Source: Brachybacterium subflavum (GTDB lineage: Bacteria > Actinomycetota > Actinomycetes > Actinomycetales > Dermabacteraceae). From it: a DNA stretch of 64,000 bases. The stretch lies in contig NZ_VIGP01000002.1 in NCBI RefSeq assembly GCF_009299795.1, forward strand, positions 248,001 to 312,000, given 5' to 3'. Positions 15,751 through 24,760 of the stretch are shown here, piece after piece. The position numbers were made by a program, and so were the translations under genes. Each line of letters begins with the position of its first letter. Positions within the stretch are counted from its first letter, which is position 1. Under the pieces are notes generated by a model. It saw nothing but the letters and a program-made list of their open reading frames with translations, was not told where the DNA came from and searched no databases.

Positions 15751-16503
15751 TCATTCTCCCAGGGCGCGGTGACGGTGCGCCCGGGCGGTCTCCGTCGGCC
15801 CGTCGACCTCGGTGAGCCCCGCGTCGATCACGCGGACGGCATCGCCCGGGTCCTCCCAGGCGGCCTCGTCGGCCGGGAGCAGATGGACGCGGAAATCGTC
15901 GGCCCGCCAGTCCGTGCGCTCCTCCTGCCCCATCCGCTCGTACAGCAGCTGCGCAGCATGGCCCGCCTGCGCAGCGGTCTTCCCGGTGGAGATGTCCTCG
16001 AGCGGGGTGATCTCGACGTCGACGAGGGCTGCGGGGGCTGCGGGGGGCGCGGTGACCGCGGGGACCGCAGGGGCATCCTCGCGATCGCCACGGGGGAACT
16101 CGGTCCCGCCCACCTGCAGCTTCGCGAGCTCCTTGGGCAGCGGGTGCAGCGGCCCCGGAACGAAGGCGCGCACCTGCGCGGTGCCGTGGGCGACGGTGAC
16201 GCCGGGCAGGGACTGGACCGCGTCCCAGCGGGCGCCGTCGGCCCGTCGCACGACCTTGCGGATCCAGCCCGCGCGCCAGTGCTCGACCTGCTCGGCCCAC
16301 TCGCCCGTGCGGGAGCGCTCGTCGTCCAGGAGCTGGACGACGGCCTGGGCCGCGGCCTCGACGACGTCCTCGTGGTGCGCGGGGTCCGCCCTCACGCGGT
16401 GCACCACGAGCTGCATCGCCCAGGGGTTCTCATGGTCGGGTCGGTCGGGTCTCTGCACGTTCTCGGTCACGACAGGGAGCAACGGGTCCGGGAGGCTCGG
16501 CAT
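15751..16503 (-). CDS. PTH2-like peptidyl-tRNA hydrolase family protein
   Basis: 250 residues. The C-terminal half contains ISTGKTAAQAGHAAQL and VIDAGLTEVDGPTET, matching the GK(I/T)AAQ.HA and DAG.TEV...T signatures of archaeal/eukaryal-type Pth2, which cleaves peptidyl-tRNA. The N-terminal half (NPWAMQLVVHR ... WRAGWIRKVVRR) looks like a second, degenerate copy of the same fold without the GKxAAQ motif. The start is uncertain: ATG 16503 is used, GTG 16470 is an alternative, and neither has a good ribosome site. It overlaps no gene and is 52 bases from the divergent CPBP gene. Confidence 0.65.
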   Translation of the reverse strand: MPSLPDPLLPVVTENVQRPDRPDHENPWAMQLVVHRVRADPAHHEDVVEAAAQAVVQLLDDERSRTGEWAEQVEHWRAGWIRKVVRRADGARWDAVQSLPGVTVAHGTAQVRAFVPGPLHPLPKELAKLQVGGTEFPRGDREDAPAVPAVTAPPAAPAALVDVEITPLEDISTGKTAAQAGHAAQLLYERMGQEERTDWRADDFRVHLLPADEAAWEDPGDAVRVIDAGLTEVDGPTETARAHRHRALGE

Positions 16504-16555
16504 TCCCGCGGGGCGGGCATCGTCCCGGAGCGCGCGCACCCGGCGGTGGCACCAT

Positions 16556-17353
16556 GTGTCCGTGGACGAGAGCACACCTGAAGCGCGGACGCCCCGGGCC
16601 GTCGACCTGCCATCGGCGTTCCTGGTGGCGGAGATCGTGATCGTGCTGGCGCTCTCGCTGGGGCGCTCGGGCGTGTACTCGATCGTCTCCCTCGCGAGGT
16701 CGCTCGCCGCCGGCCCGCTGAGCGGCCAGCAGGCGACGCTGAACAGCTCGCAGGACACGAACCCGTGGTTCGATCTGCTGCAGCAGCTCCTCGGGATCGC
16801 CTTCACCCTCGCGCCGGTCGCCCTGGTGATCCTGCTGCTGAGCGTGAGCGCCGGCAGTCTGCGGGGCGCCCTCGCCGGCCTCGGACTCGAGCCCGTGCGA
16901 CCTCTCGGCGACTCCGTGCGCGGCCTCGTGATCGCCGCGTGCATCGGCATCCCTGGACTCGCCGTCTACTATGCGGGCCGGGCGATCGGGGCGACCCTCG
17001 AGGTGATTCCCGCGGCCCTCGACACGCACTGGTGGACGGTCCCCGTGCTGATCCTGCAGGCGGCGAAGAATGCCGTGCTCGAAGAGGTGATCGTCTCCGG
17101 CTACCTCGTGCAGAGGCTCGAGCGGTTGGGCGTGGGCACGGCGGGGATCCTCGCGATCACGGCGGTGCTGCGCGGCAGCTACCACCTCTACCAGGGCATC
17201 GGCCCCGGCATCGCGAATCTCGCGATGGGCCTGGTCTTCACCGAGTGCTTCCGGCGCACGCGACGCGTGGGCCCGCTGGTCATCGCCCACACGCTGCTGG
17301 ATGTGGTGGCGTTCGTGGGGTATGCGCTGCTGAAGGACGTGCTGGAGCTGTAG
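16556..17353 (+). CDS. CPBP family intramembrane metalloprotease
   Basis: 265 residues with about seven or eight membrane spans. The CPBP/Abi motifs are visible: EEVIVSGYLVQRL (paired glutamates), RGSYHLYQG (Arg and His) and AHTLLDVVAF (His and Asp), in the order expected for Rce1-like proteases. These process or bind membrane proteins; in bacteria some are linked to bacteriocin immunity, but no such context is seen. Start may be GTG 16556 or GTG 16562, two codons apart. Confidence 0.82.
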   Translation: MSVDESTPEARTPRAVDLPSAFLVAEIVIVLALSLGRSGVYSIVSLARSLAAGPLSGQQATLNSSQDTNPWFDLLQQLLGIAFTLAPVALVILLLSVSAGSLRGALAGLGLEPVRPLGDSVRGLVIAACIGIPGLAVYYAGRAIGATLEVIPAALDTHWWTVPVLILQAAKNAVLEEVIVSGYLVQRLERLGVGTAGILAITAVLRGSYHLYQGIGPGIANLAMGLVFTECFRRTRRVGPLVIAHTLLDVVAFVGYALLKDVLEL

Positions 17354-17422
17354 CGCAAGGGCGTCGACGTGCGCTCGGGCCGGGGCGCACCCAGCCCCAT
17401 GCCCCTCGTCACCTCCTGCCGA

Positions 17423-17434
17423 TAGCCTGGGCGC
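17423..17434 (+). promoter_or_regulatory. -10 element for leaderless start at 17435
   Basis: TAGCCT, then GGGCGC, then ATG 17435; no ribosome site. Confidence 0.6.
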
Positions 17435-18664
17435 ATGGTCTTCTCCCTGCCTCCGCACGCCACGATCGAGCAGCGCTCCAACAACTGGGGCGGCAACCAC
17501 CGCTTCACCCCGCAGGCGGTGGTCCAACCGGAGACCGAGGGCGAGGTCGTCGAGGCCGTGCGCTGGGCGATCGGGCGCCGCCTGCCGGTGCGCACGATGG
17601 GCGCCGGGCACTCGTTCTCCCCGCTGATCCCCACCGGCGGCGTGCTCGTGAAGCTCGGCGCGATGAGCGGTCTGACCGGCGTGGACACCGCGAGCGGGCG
17701 GGTGCGTGCGCACGCGGGCACTCCCCTGTCCCAGCTGTTCGAGGAGCTGTGGGCGAAGGGCCTCTCGCTGCCCGTGCAGGGAGATCACGACGCCCAGTCG
17801 GTCGCGGGTGCGCTCGCGACCGGCACCCACGGGTCCGGCGTCGACTCGCAGATCATGAGCGAGGCGATCACGGGTCTGCGGCTCGTCGACGGACGCGGCG
17901 AGATCGTGGAGATCGACGCGGACGAGGTGGATCGCCTGCGCGCGGCACGCGTGTCCCTGGGTGCGCTGGGCGTGATCCTCGAGATCGAGCTGCAGACGGT
18001 CCCCGCGTACCACCTGCGAGATCGCCGCGAGCTGGTGGATCTCGACCCCGCGACCGCGGATCTGGCCGCGCTCGGCGACAGCGCCCGCCACGTGCAGGTG
18101 CACTGGTTCCCCTCCGACGCCTCCCCCGCGCTGCTGCAGCTGGACGTCGAGGAGGGTGCGAGTGCCGCAGGGAAGGCGCTCGTGCGGCGCCTCGATGTCG
18201 CCGAGGAGGGCGAGGAGGGCGCCGCGCCCGCCTACCAGGTGTTCACGGGCCGCTCCACGAAGCCGTTCCACGAGATGGAGCTCGCGTTCCCCGCGGATCG
18301 GGCCGACGAGGCCTTCTCTCGTCTGACCTCGCTGAACGTGGAGGACTTCCCCGAGCACCAGTACCCCATCGAGCTGCGATGGGTCGCGGGGGACGACGCC
18401 CCGCTCTCGATCGCGCAGGGCGGGCCGCGGGTGACGATCGCGCTGACGGCGAAGACCAGCTCGGACTACTGGCCGCTGCTCACCGCAGCCGACGCGATCG
18501 GCGAGGAGCTCGGCGCGCGCCCCCACTGGGGCAAGCTGCACCTGCTCGACCGCGGCCGGGCGGAGGAGCTCTACCCGCAGCTGGGCGTCTTCGACGAGGT
18601 GCGCGCGGAGCTGGACCCCCACGGCCTGTTCCTCAACGACCACCTGCGCGCGCTGCTGGGCTGA
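17435..18664 (+). CDS. FAD-linked D-arabinono/L-gulono-1,4-lactone oxidase family protein
   Basis: 409 residues. N-terminal FAD-binding domain: RTMGAGHSFSPL, where the His is the likely covalent flavin site, then QGDHDAQSVAGALATGTHGSG. The C-terminal half matches the ALO domain, ending in FDEVRAELDPHGLFLNDHLRALL. Mycobacterial relatives act as L-gulono-1,4-lactone dehydrogenases; other members oxidise sugar alcohols, so the exact substrate is open. Transcription is probably leaderless. The stop is followed at once by five 15-bp tandem units. Confidence 0.85.
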   Translation: MVFSLPPHATIEQRSNNWGGNHRFTPQAVVQPETEGEVVEAVRWAIGRRLPVRTMGAGHSFSPLIPTGGVLVKLGAMSGLTGVDTASGRVRAHAGTPLSQLFEELWAKGLSLPVQGDHDAQSVAGALATGTHGSGVDSQIMSEAITGLRLVDGRGEIVEIDADEVDRLRAARVSLGALGVILEIELQTVPAYHLRDRRELVDLDPATADLAALGDSARHVQVHWFPSDASPALLQLDVEEGASAAGKALVRRLDVAEEGEEGAAPAYQVFTGRSTKPFHEMELAFPADRADEAFSRLTSLNVEDFPEHQYPIELRWVAGDDAPLSIAQGGPRVTIALTAKTSSDYWPLLTAADAIGEELGARPHWGKLHLLDRGRAEELYPQLGVFDEVRAELDPHGLFLNDHLRALLG

Positions 18665-18668
18665 GCCG

Positions 18669-18743
18669 CGCCGGCTCGTCCCGCGCCGGCCTGTCTCACG
18701 CCGGCCTGTCTCACGCCGGCCCGTCTCACGCTGGCCTGCCCCG
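18669..18743. repeat. 15-bp tandem repeat past the lactone oxidase stop
   Basis: Five units of the type CGCCGGCCTGTCTCA (18669, 18684, 18699, 18714, 18729); the middle three are nearly identical. The array starts four bases after the stop codon. Confidence 0.9.
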
Positions 18744-18773
18744 GAAACGGGGACGCGCTCGGTGACTCCTCAC

Positions 18774-18865
18774 CGAGAGGTGAGTTGTGGTCCCACAACG
18801 CGCGAATGACGACATCAACTCACCTCTCGCGGGGGTGATGCCGCATCAACTCACCTCTCGCGGGG
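18774..18865. terminator. Inverted repeat with one left arm and two copies of the right arm
   Basis: CGAGAGGTGAGTTG (18774-18787) is perfectly complementary to CAACTCACCTCTCG at 18816-18829 and again at 18847-18860. The right arm sits in a 22-base direct repeat with 31-base period (18813-18834, 18844-18865). A nested hairpin GTTGTGG-TC-CCACAAC spans 18784-18799. It lies between two convergent genes. Confidence 0.7.
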
Positions 18866-18908
18866 AGAGTGGCAACGGGACGAGCGGCGAGTCGGCTTCG
18901 GAGGCGCC

Positions 18909-19235
18909 TCAGAGCACGTAGGGCTCGGCGTCGGTCTCGCTGACCATCGGCAGCGAGGACTCGTACCAGATGTCCATGCCTCCGGCGACGTTGACCGCCT
19001 CGAAGCCGTTCTGGTTCAGCCACTGGGTGACCTGGAAGCTGCGACCGCCGGAGCGGCACACGATGAAGAGCGGGTCGTCGTCCTCGGGCAGCTCGCCCAG
19101 GTGCTCCATGAAGGAGCTCGCCGGCACGTGCTGCGCGTGCGGAGCGTGTCCCGCCTTCCATTCGTCGTCCTCGCGCACGTCGATCAGGTGCGCGCCCTCG
19201 GGGATCTCGGTGGGGGCCACGGATTCGATGTCCAT
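18909..19235 (-). CDS. Single-domain rhodanese
   Basis: 108 residues, a complete single rhodanese domain. LIDVREDDEWKAGH is the first conserved block; FIVCRSGGRS holds the catalytic Cys60 and a six-residue active loop typical of sulphurtransferases; GFEAVNVAGGMDIWY is the C-terminal block. It probably carries sulphane sulphur on Cys60. The start ATG 19235 is preceded by GGAGGC and a TAGGCT hexamer. It is flanked by hairpin DNA downstream and a 30-bp tandem array upstream. Confidence 0.88.
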   Translation of the reverse strand: MDIESVAPTEIPEGAHLIDVREDDEWKAGHAPHAQHVPASSFMEHLGELPEDDDPLFIVCRSGGRSFQVTQWLNQNGFEAVNVAGGMDIWYESSLPMVSETDAEPYVL

Positions 19236-19248
19236 GCCTCCCAGCCTA
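19236..19248 (-). promoter_or_regulatory. -10 element for rhodanese gene
   Basis: Minus-strand TAGGCT (19248-19243) seven bases before ATG 19235. Confidence 0.5.
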
Positions 19249-19270
19249 CGAGCCGACGGCCGGCGCATGC

Positions 19271-19390
19271 TGCTCGCGCGTCGACCCGGCGGGCCCGTCC
19301 CGCTCACGCGTCGGACCGGGCGACCCGCCCCGCTCACGCATCGGACCGGGCGACCCGCCCCGCTCACGCGTCGGACCGGGCTACCCGTCC
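19271..19390. repeat. 30-bp tandem repeat spanning the ABC permease stop codon
   Basis: Units start at 19271 (diverged), 19301, 19331 and 19361. Each intact unit reads CGCTCACGC(G/A)TCGGACCGGG followed by CGACCCGCCC or a close variant. The unit at 19361 encodes the last residues RVARSDA and the TGA of the permease (19364-19366); the two intact downstream units carry the same TGA. Confidence 0.9.
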
Positions 19391-20722
19391 CACGAGGGGC
19401 GCGCTGACCACGACGCTGAGGGCGACCAGGCCGAGCGCGCCGAGCGCAGAACCGATGTACTGCACGACCGCTGCCAGGGCGAAGCCGCCGCTCATCACGG
19501 GGGCGAGGAGCCCCGCGGCACTCAGGCCCGCGACGATCGCGGCGAGCGCGAGGGGGATCGCGATCTCGGCGATGCGGGCGCGCTGGAGGGCGCTCACTGT
19601 CGCGCCCGCCACGTGCTGCGAGCGGTAGACGCGCGCCTGGTCGAGCACGCGGGCGGTCTGCGTGACCCCGGTCGAGACGGCGGCGAGCACGGCGGCGATG
19701 CCCAGGGTGAGCAGTCCGCCGGTGTGCAGGGCGGTGCCCAGCGCCCGCTCCGCGGGCGTGGAATCCATGCCGTCCAGGAGGCTGGTCAGCGTCAGGAAAC
19801 CTGCGATGACGAGGCCGAAGGTGATGCCGGAGACTGCACGCCATCCGGCGCGGGGGTCGGCCGCGAGTCGGCGCGCTCCCACCAGCAGGGCGGGTCCGGG
19901 CGCGATGGCGGCGATGATCCGCGCGACCACCCACACCACGAACGGGCCGACGATGTTCACGCTGCCGAGCACGAGCGCCATGAGGATCGCGAGCACGGCG
20001 ATCAGCACGCCGATCCCGTTCGGGATTCCGCCCACGACCTGGGGAAGGATCTGGAAGGTGGCGATGAACAGCACGATCAGCGCCGCCCAGACGATCAGTC
20101 GCACGACGGACATGCGCACGATCCGCGAGTCCCGGGCGACCCCGAGCGGTGAGATCGCGACGCCTGCGAGCCCGATGCCGGCGGAGATGCCCGCGAGCAG
20201 CGTCGCCGCGATCACCAGGACCGGATATGCCCAGAGCGGCATCAGCAGCTCGCTGAAGGTGAAGGGCGCCATCCCGAAGTCGAGCGCGGTGAGGGCCGGG
20301 GTGACGGCGAGGTGCGCGAGCAGGCCGAGCAGGGAGCCGATGAGCGCCTGGGCGAGGACGTCGGCCACGGCGAGCGCGCCGACCTGCGCGGTGGTGCCGC
20401 CCACCAGGCGCACCGCGGCGAGGTCCCGCTCGCGGCGGGACAGGCTGAGCTTCGCGGCGGCGCTTCCCAGACCCATGGCGCTGGGCACGAGGAGGACGGT
20501 CGCGACGATCGCACAGGACATGAGGAAGGAGGCGTTGGAGGCCTCGGCCGTGGGCGGGCCGTCGCCGACGGGCGAGGCGGCGGCGCGGGAGGCGAAGGCG
20601 CCGAGCCCGCCGAGCACGGTCGCGAGGATCCCGGTGGAGGCCGTGAAGCCGATGATCGGGAGGGCGGTGGCGATCCCGCCGCGGCGCCGCAGGACGAGCG
20701 GGGCGGTGTGCAGGAGGCTCAT
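19364..20722 (-). CDS. FtsX-like ABC transporter permease
   Basis: 452 residues with about eight to ten membrane spans and no large extracytoplasmic MacB domain. The block DLAAVRLVGGTTAQVGALAVADVLAQALIGSLLG is the FtsX/LolC-type core, which couples to the ATPase through its loop. Its start overlaps the ATPase stop by four bases (ATGA), so they form one transporter. Relatives export peptides, antibiotics or lipids, or sense antimicrobial peptides; no substrate can be assigned. The last codons lie inside a 30-bp tandem repeat. Confidence 0.85.
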   Translation of the reverse strand: MSLLHTAPLVLRRRGGIATALPIIGFTASTGILATVLGGLGAFASRAAASPVGDGPPTAEASNASFLMSCAIVATVLLVPSAMGLGSAAAKLSLSRRERDLAAVRLVGGTTAQVGALAVADVLAQALIGSLLGLLAHLAVTPALTALDFGMAPFTFSELLMPLWAYPVLVIAATLLAGISAGIGLAGVAISPLGVARDSRIVRMSVVRLIVWAALIVLFIATFQILPQVVGGIPNGIGVLIAVLAILMALVLGSVNIVGPFVVWVVARIIAAIAPGPALLVGARRLAADPRAGWRAVSGITFGLVIAGFLTLTSLLDGMDSTPAERALGTALHTGGLLTLGIAAVLAAVSTGVTQTARVLDQARVYRSQHVAGATVSALQRARIAEIAIPLALAAIVAGLSAAGLLAPVMSGGFALAAVVQYIGSALGALGLVALSVVVSAPLVGRVARSDA

Positions 20723-21495
20723 CGCGCGCCTCCCTCGCGGTGGAACTGCTGGGCGATGCGGCCGTCGCGCATGGCGATGGTCCGCTCGCAGGTCGCGGCG
20801 ACCGAGGGGTCGTGGGTGACCATCACGAGCGCCGCGCCCGCGTCCTGGCAGGCCTCGGCGAGCACCTGGAGGACGCTGTGGCCGGTGGTCTGGTCGAGCG
20901 CGCCGGTGGGCTCGTCGGCGAAGACCACCGACGGCCGGCCGGCGAGGGCGCGGGCGATCGCGACGCGCTGGGCCTGGCCTCCGGAGAGCTGACCCGGCCG
21001 CCGCTCGTGCATGCCCGCGAGGCCCAGACGATCGAGCCAGGCCGATGCCTCGGCGCTCGCGGAGCGCCGCGAGGCGCCGCCGAGCATGCGCGGGAGCACC
21101 ACGTTCTCCAGGGCGGTCAGCTCGGGAAGGAGCTGGCCGTCCTGGAAGACGAATCCGAAGCTCGTGCGGCGCAGGCGGGTGCGCGCGGCATCGGAGAGGG
21201 AGTCCAGGGAGGCGCCGGCATGGACGACGCTCCCGGAGGTGGGCGGCAGGATGCCGGCGAGCACGTGCAGCAGGGTCGTCTTCCCGCAGCCGGAGGGGCC
21301 CATCACCGCGACCGACTCCGCGGCGCGGATGTCGAGGTCCACACCGTCCAGCGCGAGGGTCGCGCCGGCCTTCTCCCCGTAGGAGTGGCGCAGGGCCCGG
21401 GCCTGGAGCACCGGGGCGGGGCCGGAGGGGCCCGGGACGCAGGGCTGGGGCGAGGACTGGGGTGCGGGCTGTGAGGGCAGAGGTGTCGAGGTCAT
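20719..21495 (-). CDS. ABC transporter ATP-binding protein (MacB/LolD type)
   Basis: 258 residues. Walker A GPSGCGKTT, Q-loop VFQDGQLLPELTALENV, signature LSGGQAQRVAIARAL, Walker B VVFADEPTGALD and the switch His in MVTHDPSVAA are all present. The first 35 residues are a Pro/Ser/Gln-rich extension. GGAGGGTGG is positioned just before ATG 21495. It energises the FtsX-like permease encoded next to it; domain architecture fits type VII (mechanotransmission) ABC systems. Confidence 0.9.
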   Translation of the reverse strand: MTSTPLPSQPAPQSSPQPCVPGPSGPAPVLQARALRHSYGEKAGATLALDGVDLDIRAAESVAVMGPSGCGKTTLLHVLAGILPPTSGSVVHAGASLDSLSDAARTRLRRTSFGFVFQDGQLLPELTALENVVLPRMLGGASRRSASAEASAWLDRLGLAGMHERRPGQLSGGQAQRVAIARALAGRPSVVFADEPTGALDQTTGHSVLQVLAEACQDAGAALVMVTHDPSVAATCERTIAMRDGRIAQQFHREGGAR

Positions 21496-21528
21496 GGGTC
21501 CACCCTCCGCCGCCCGCCCTGGGACGCG

Positions 21529-21562
21529 CATCGGCCCCGGGAACGGATTCCCGGGGCCGATG
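21529..21562. terminator. Terminator hairpin of the pst operon
   Basis: Perfect 15-base arms, CATCGGCCCCGGGAA (21529-21543) and TTCCCGGGGCCGATG (21548-21562), with a CGGA loop. It lies 25 bases past the pstB stop. Confidence 0.75.
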
Positions 21563-21587
21563 TCGGACCGTGGTCTGACCCCGGCGC

Positions 21588-22367
21588 TCAGCCGAAGCGA
21601 CCGGAGATGTAGTCCTCCGTCTGCGTGTCGGAGGGGTTGGTGAACATCTTCTCGGTCTCGTCGATCTCGATGAGGTGCCCGGGCTTGCCGGTCCCCGCGA
21701 TGTTGAAGAAGCCGGTGCGGTCGGAGACGCGCGAGGCCTGCTGCATGTTGTGCGTGACGATGACGATCGTGAAGTCCTGCTTCATCTCGTGGATGAGGTC
21801 CTCGATCGCGAGCGTGGAGATCGGGTCGAGCGCCGAGCAGGGCTCGTCCATGAGGATCACCTCGGGCTTCACGGCGATCGCGCGGGCGATGCACAGGCGC
21901 TGCTGCTGCCCGCCGGAGAGGCCCAGGCCCGGCTTGTCGAGGCGGTCCTTGACCTCCTCCCAGAGGTTCGCGCCCTTCAGCGAGGTCTCCACGAGCTCCT
22001 CGGACGCGGAGCGGGAGATGCGCCTGTTGTTGAGCTTGACCCCGGCCAGCACGTTGTCCTTGATGGACATGGTGGGGAACGGGTTGGGCTTCTGGAAGAC
22101 CATGCCGACGCGGCGGCGGACGTTCACGGGATCGACGCCCGGGCCGTAGATGTCCGAGCCCTCGATCTCGACGCGGCCCTTCGCGTAGGCGCCGGGGATG
22201 ACCTCGTGCATCCGGTTCAGGGTGCGCAGGAACGTCGACTTCCCGCAGCCCGACGGGCCGATGAGGGCCGTGACCGAGCGGGGCTGGAGGGTGACGGTCA
22301 CGTCCTCCACGGCGAGGAAGTCGCCGTAGTAGATGTTGAGGTCCTCCACGTTGATGGCCTGGGCCAT
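21588..22367 (-). CDS. pstB: Phosphate ABC transporter ATP-binding protein
   Basis: 259 residues. Typical Pst[15 protein letters not shown], Walker [59 protein letters not shown], Walker [14 protein letters not shown] and [13 protein letters not shown]. It hydrolyses ATP to drive phosphate import through PstA/PstC. AAAGGA precedes ATG 22367. It is the last gene of pstS-pstC-pstA-pstB; no phoU follows within the window. Confidence 0.97.
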   Translation of the reverse strand: MAQAINVEDLNIYYGDFLAVEDVTVTLQPRSVTALIGPSGCGKSTFLRTLNRMHEVIPGAYAKGRVEIEGSDIYGPGVDPVNVRRRVGMVFQKPNPFPTMSIKDNVLAGVKLNNRRISRSASEELVETSLKGANLWEEVKDRLDKPGLGLSGGQQQRLCIARAIAVKPEVILMDEPCSALDPISTLAIEDLIHEMKQDFTIVIVTHNMQQASRVSDRTGFFNIAGTGKPGHLIEIDETEKMFTNPSDTQTEDYISGRFG

Positions 22368-22381
22368 GGGGCGTCCTTTCG

Positions 22382-22417
22382 GTGCGGGGCTGCGGGGCTG
22401 CGGGGCTGCGGGGCCGA
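22382..22417. repeat. 9-bp tandem repeat between pstA and pstB
   Basis: Four copies of TGCGGGGC(T) in 9-base steps lie just upstream of the pstB ribosome site, in a 158-base G/C-rich spacer. Confidence 0.75.
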
Positions 22418-22525
22418 CCGGCCGGCCGGTCGGGTCGACGGGGTCTCTGCGCCCGACGGGCGGGTGGGGTTCGACGGGCGGGCAGGGGCCGGCGGGCGTG
22501 CGGCGCCGGGCCGCGCGCCGCCGGC

Positions 22526-23692
22526 TCAGCGGCCGAGTTTGGGGGCGAAGAGGCGGCTGACGAGGCGGGCGACGATGTTCAGGATCATCACCATGAGGAT
22601 GAGCGTGAGGGCTGCGGCCCAGGCGCGGTCGTAGTTGATCGTCGTCGAGCATGCGTACTGCATGTGCGTGATCGGGTTGGTGATGGCGTCCGAGTTGCAG
22701 ACGGCGTTGCCCGAACGGTACTGGCTGTTGATGAAGGTCGGCAGGGTCTGCATGCGTCCGCTGAACAGGTTGCCGTTCATCATGGGCAGCGCGCCGACGG
22801 TCAGCAGCAGGGGCGCGGTCTCGCCGATCACGCGGGCGATGGCGAGGGTGACGCCCGTAGTGAGGCCCGCGATCGAGGTGCGCAGCACGACCTTCATGAT
22901 CGTGAGCCATTTGGGCACGCCGAGACCGTAGGCGGCCTCGCGCAGCTCGAGGGGCACCAGGCGCAGCATCTCCTCGCTCGAGCGCACCACGGTCGGGATC
23001 ATGAGCACGCTGAGCGCGACCGAGCCCATCAGGCCGATGCGGATGCCGGGGTCGTTCGTGATGGTGATGAACAGGGCCAGGCCGAACAGGCCCGCGACGA
23101 TCGAGGGGATGCCCGTCATCACGTCGACCAGGAAGGTGATGCCGCGACCCAGGACCCGGAGCGCGCCGTAGCGCGCGTACTCGACGAGGAAGATCGCGGT
23201 GAGCAGGCCGATGGGCACCGAGATGATGCTCGCGCCGAGCGTGATCAGCAGGGTGCCGACGATCGCGTGGGCGATGCCGCCGGAGACCATGCCGCCGACG
23301 ACGCCCGCCATGTCGGCGCTCCAGAAGTACCCGGGGTACGGGCTGATGAGCTTGCCGAGGCCGCGGTGCAGGACCTCCCACAGCAGGGAGAGCAGCGGGA
23401 TCATGGCGACGGCGAAGGCGCCGAAGACGAGCAGGGTGGCGAAGCGGTCGTTCGCCCAGCGCCGGCCCTCGCGGATCCGCGAGTAGCCGTACCCGATGAG
23501 CAGGTGCAGGACGTAGCCGAGCACCACGAGCCCGCCGATCGAGAAGCTGTCGAACAGCACCAGCACGATCGCGGCGAGCACGATCGCGATCGCCGCGGTG
23601 AGCAGCAGGTGGTACCAGGGCAGGCGTCGCTCGGACGCTCCCGAACCGGTGATCAGCCCGGAGGATGCGGTGCGTGCGGGGGTGGCGCTCAT
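22526..23692 (-). CDS. pstA: Phosphate ABC transporter permease PstA
   Basis: 388 residues, longer than the usual 280-300 because of an N-terminal extension with two or three extra membrane spans (residues 25-110). The permease domain carries [43 protein letters not shown] (EAA loop) and [18 protein letters not shown]. Residues about 323-356 form an unusual extracytoplasmic insertion with two cysteines (NAVCNSD and QYACSTT) before the last span. Pairs with PstC. Confidence 0.95.
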   Translation of the reverse strand: MSATPARTASSGLITGSGASERRLPWYHLLLTAAIAIVLAAIVLVLFDSFSIGGLVVLGYVLHLLIGYGYSRIREGRRWANDRFATLLVFGAFAVAMIPLLSLLWEVLHRGLGKLISPYPGYFWSADMAGVVGGMVSGGIAHAIVGTLLITLGASIISVPIGLLTAIFLVEYARYGALRVLGRGITFLVDVMTGIPSIVAGLFGLALFITITNDPGIRIGLMGSVALSVLMIPTVVRSSEEMLRLVPLELREAAYGLGVPKWLTIMKVVLRTSIAGLTTGVTLAIARVIGETAPLLLTVGALPMMNGNLFSGRMQTLPTFINSQYRSGNAVCNSDAITNPITHMQYACSTTINYDRAWAAALTLILMVMILNIVARLVSRLFAPKLGR

Positions 23693-23711
23693 GGTGTTCC
23701 CTCCCGGCCCC

Positions 23712-24716
23712 TCACGCCTTCGCCGAGCGCGAGACGATCCCGCGGGCGAGGGCGTTGATGACGAAGGTGATGATGAACAGGACCAGGCCGGTGAAGATCA
23801 GCCGGGCCATGACGTCGGGCGTGGCCTCGGCGCTCTGGGAGGCGATGTTCGCGGCGATGGTGTTGTGCTTGCCGACCTCGAGGATGTGCAGGGAGAACGT
23901 GGCTCCCGGGGAGAGCACCATGAGCACGGCCATGGTCTCTCCGAGCGCGCGCCCCAGGCCCAGCATCGAGGCGGAGACGACGCCCGAGCGGCCGAAGGGC
24001 AGCACGACGGCGCGGATCATCTCCCAGCGGGTCGCGCCGAGCGCGAGGGCCGCCTCCTCCTGCAGCCGCGGGGTCTGCAGGAAGACCTCGCGGGAGACTG
24101 CGGTGATGATCGGCAGGATCATCACGGCGAGCACGATCGAGGCGGTCGCGAGGTTGCGCATCGGCGTGCTCGGCTCGCCGCCGAACAGCGGGAACCAGCC
24201 CAGGTACGTGTTGAGCAGCTCGTACAGCGGCTGCATCTTCGGCACCAGCCACACGCCGCCCCAGAGGCCGAAGACGACCGAGGGCACGGCGGCCAGCAGG
24301 TCGATCATGAAGCCCAGCGGGGTGGCCAGTCGACGCGGCGCGAAGTGGGAGATGAACAGGGCGATCCCGATGGAGACGGGCACGGCCATGATGAGTGCGA
24401 GCAGAGCGGCGAAGACCGTGCCGAACACGAGCGGCGCGGCGAAGGACCACAGCGAGATCGCGTCGGGCCCGCCGCCGAGCTCCTTGCTGTCGCGGATCGC
24501 CGGGATCGAGCGGACGGTGAGGAAGATCGCGACCAGCGCGAGCGTGACGAAGATGAGCAGACCGGAGCCGACGCTCAGGCCGGTGAAGATCACGTCGCCC
24601 GGTCGGCGCTTGGAGCGGCGGCCGGCCACGGCCGCGGAGCCGCCGGGCTCGGGGCTCTGCGCGGGGTCCTGCTCCGGTGCCGTGGACGCGGGGTCTGCGG
24701 CGGCGGGGGTGCTCAT
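23712..24716 (-). CDS. pstC: Phosphate ABC transporter permease PstC
   Basis: 334 residues. The EAA loop PRLQEEAALALGATRWEMIRAVVLPFGRSG and MLGLGRALGETMAVLMV are diagnostic of PstC. About six spans are predicted after a 45-residue Pro/Ala/Ser-rich cytoplasmic N terminus. It sits 124 bases past the pstS stop, separated by a strong hairpin, and 19 bases before pstA. Confidence 0.96.
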   Translation of the reverse strand: MSTPAAADPASTAPEQDPAQSPEPGGSAAVAGRRSKRRPGDVIFTGLSVGSGLLIFVTLALVAIFLTVRSIPAIRDSKELGGGPDAISLWSFAAPLVFGTVFAALLALIMAVPVSIGIALFISHFAPRRLATPLGFMIDLLAAVPSVVFGLWGGVWLVPKMQPLYELLNTYLGWFPLFGGEPSTPMRNLATASIVLAVMILPIITAVSREVFLQTPRLQEEAALALGATRWEMIRAVVLPFGRSGVVSASMLGLGRALGETMAVLMVLSPGATFSLHILEVGKHNTIAANIASQSAEATPDVMARLIFTGLVLFIITFVINALARGIVSRSAKA

Positions 24717-24760
24717 GGGGCGCCTTCCTGTGGGCGGGCCGGTGAGGGGGCCGACGGCCG

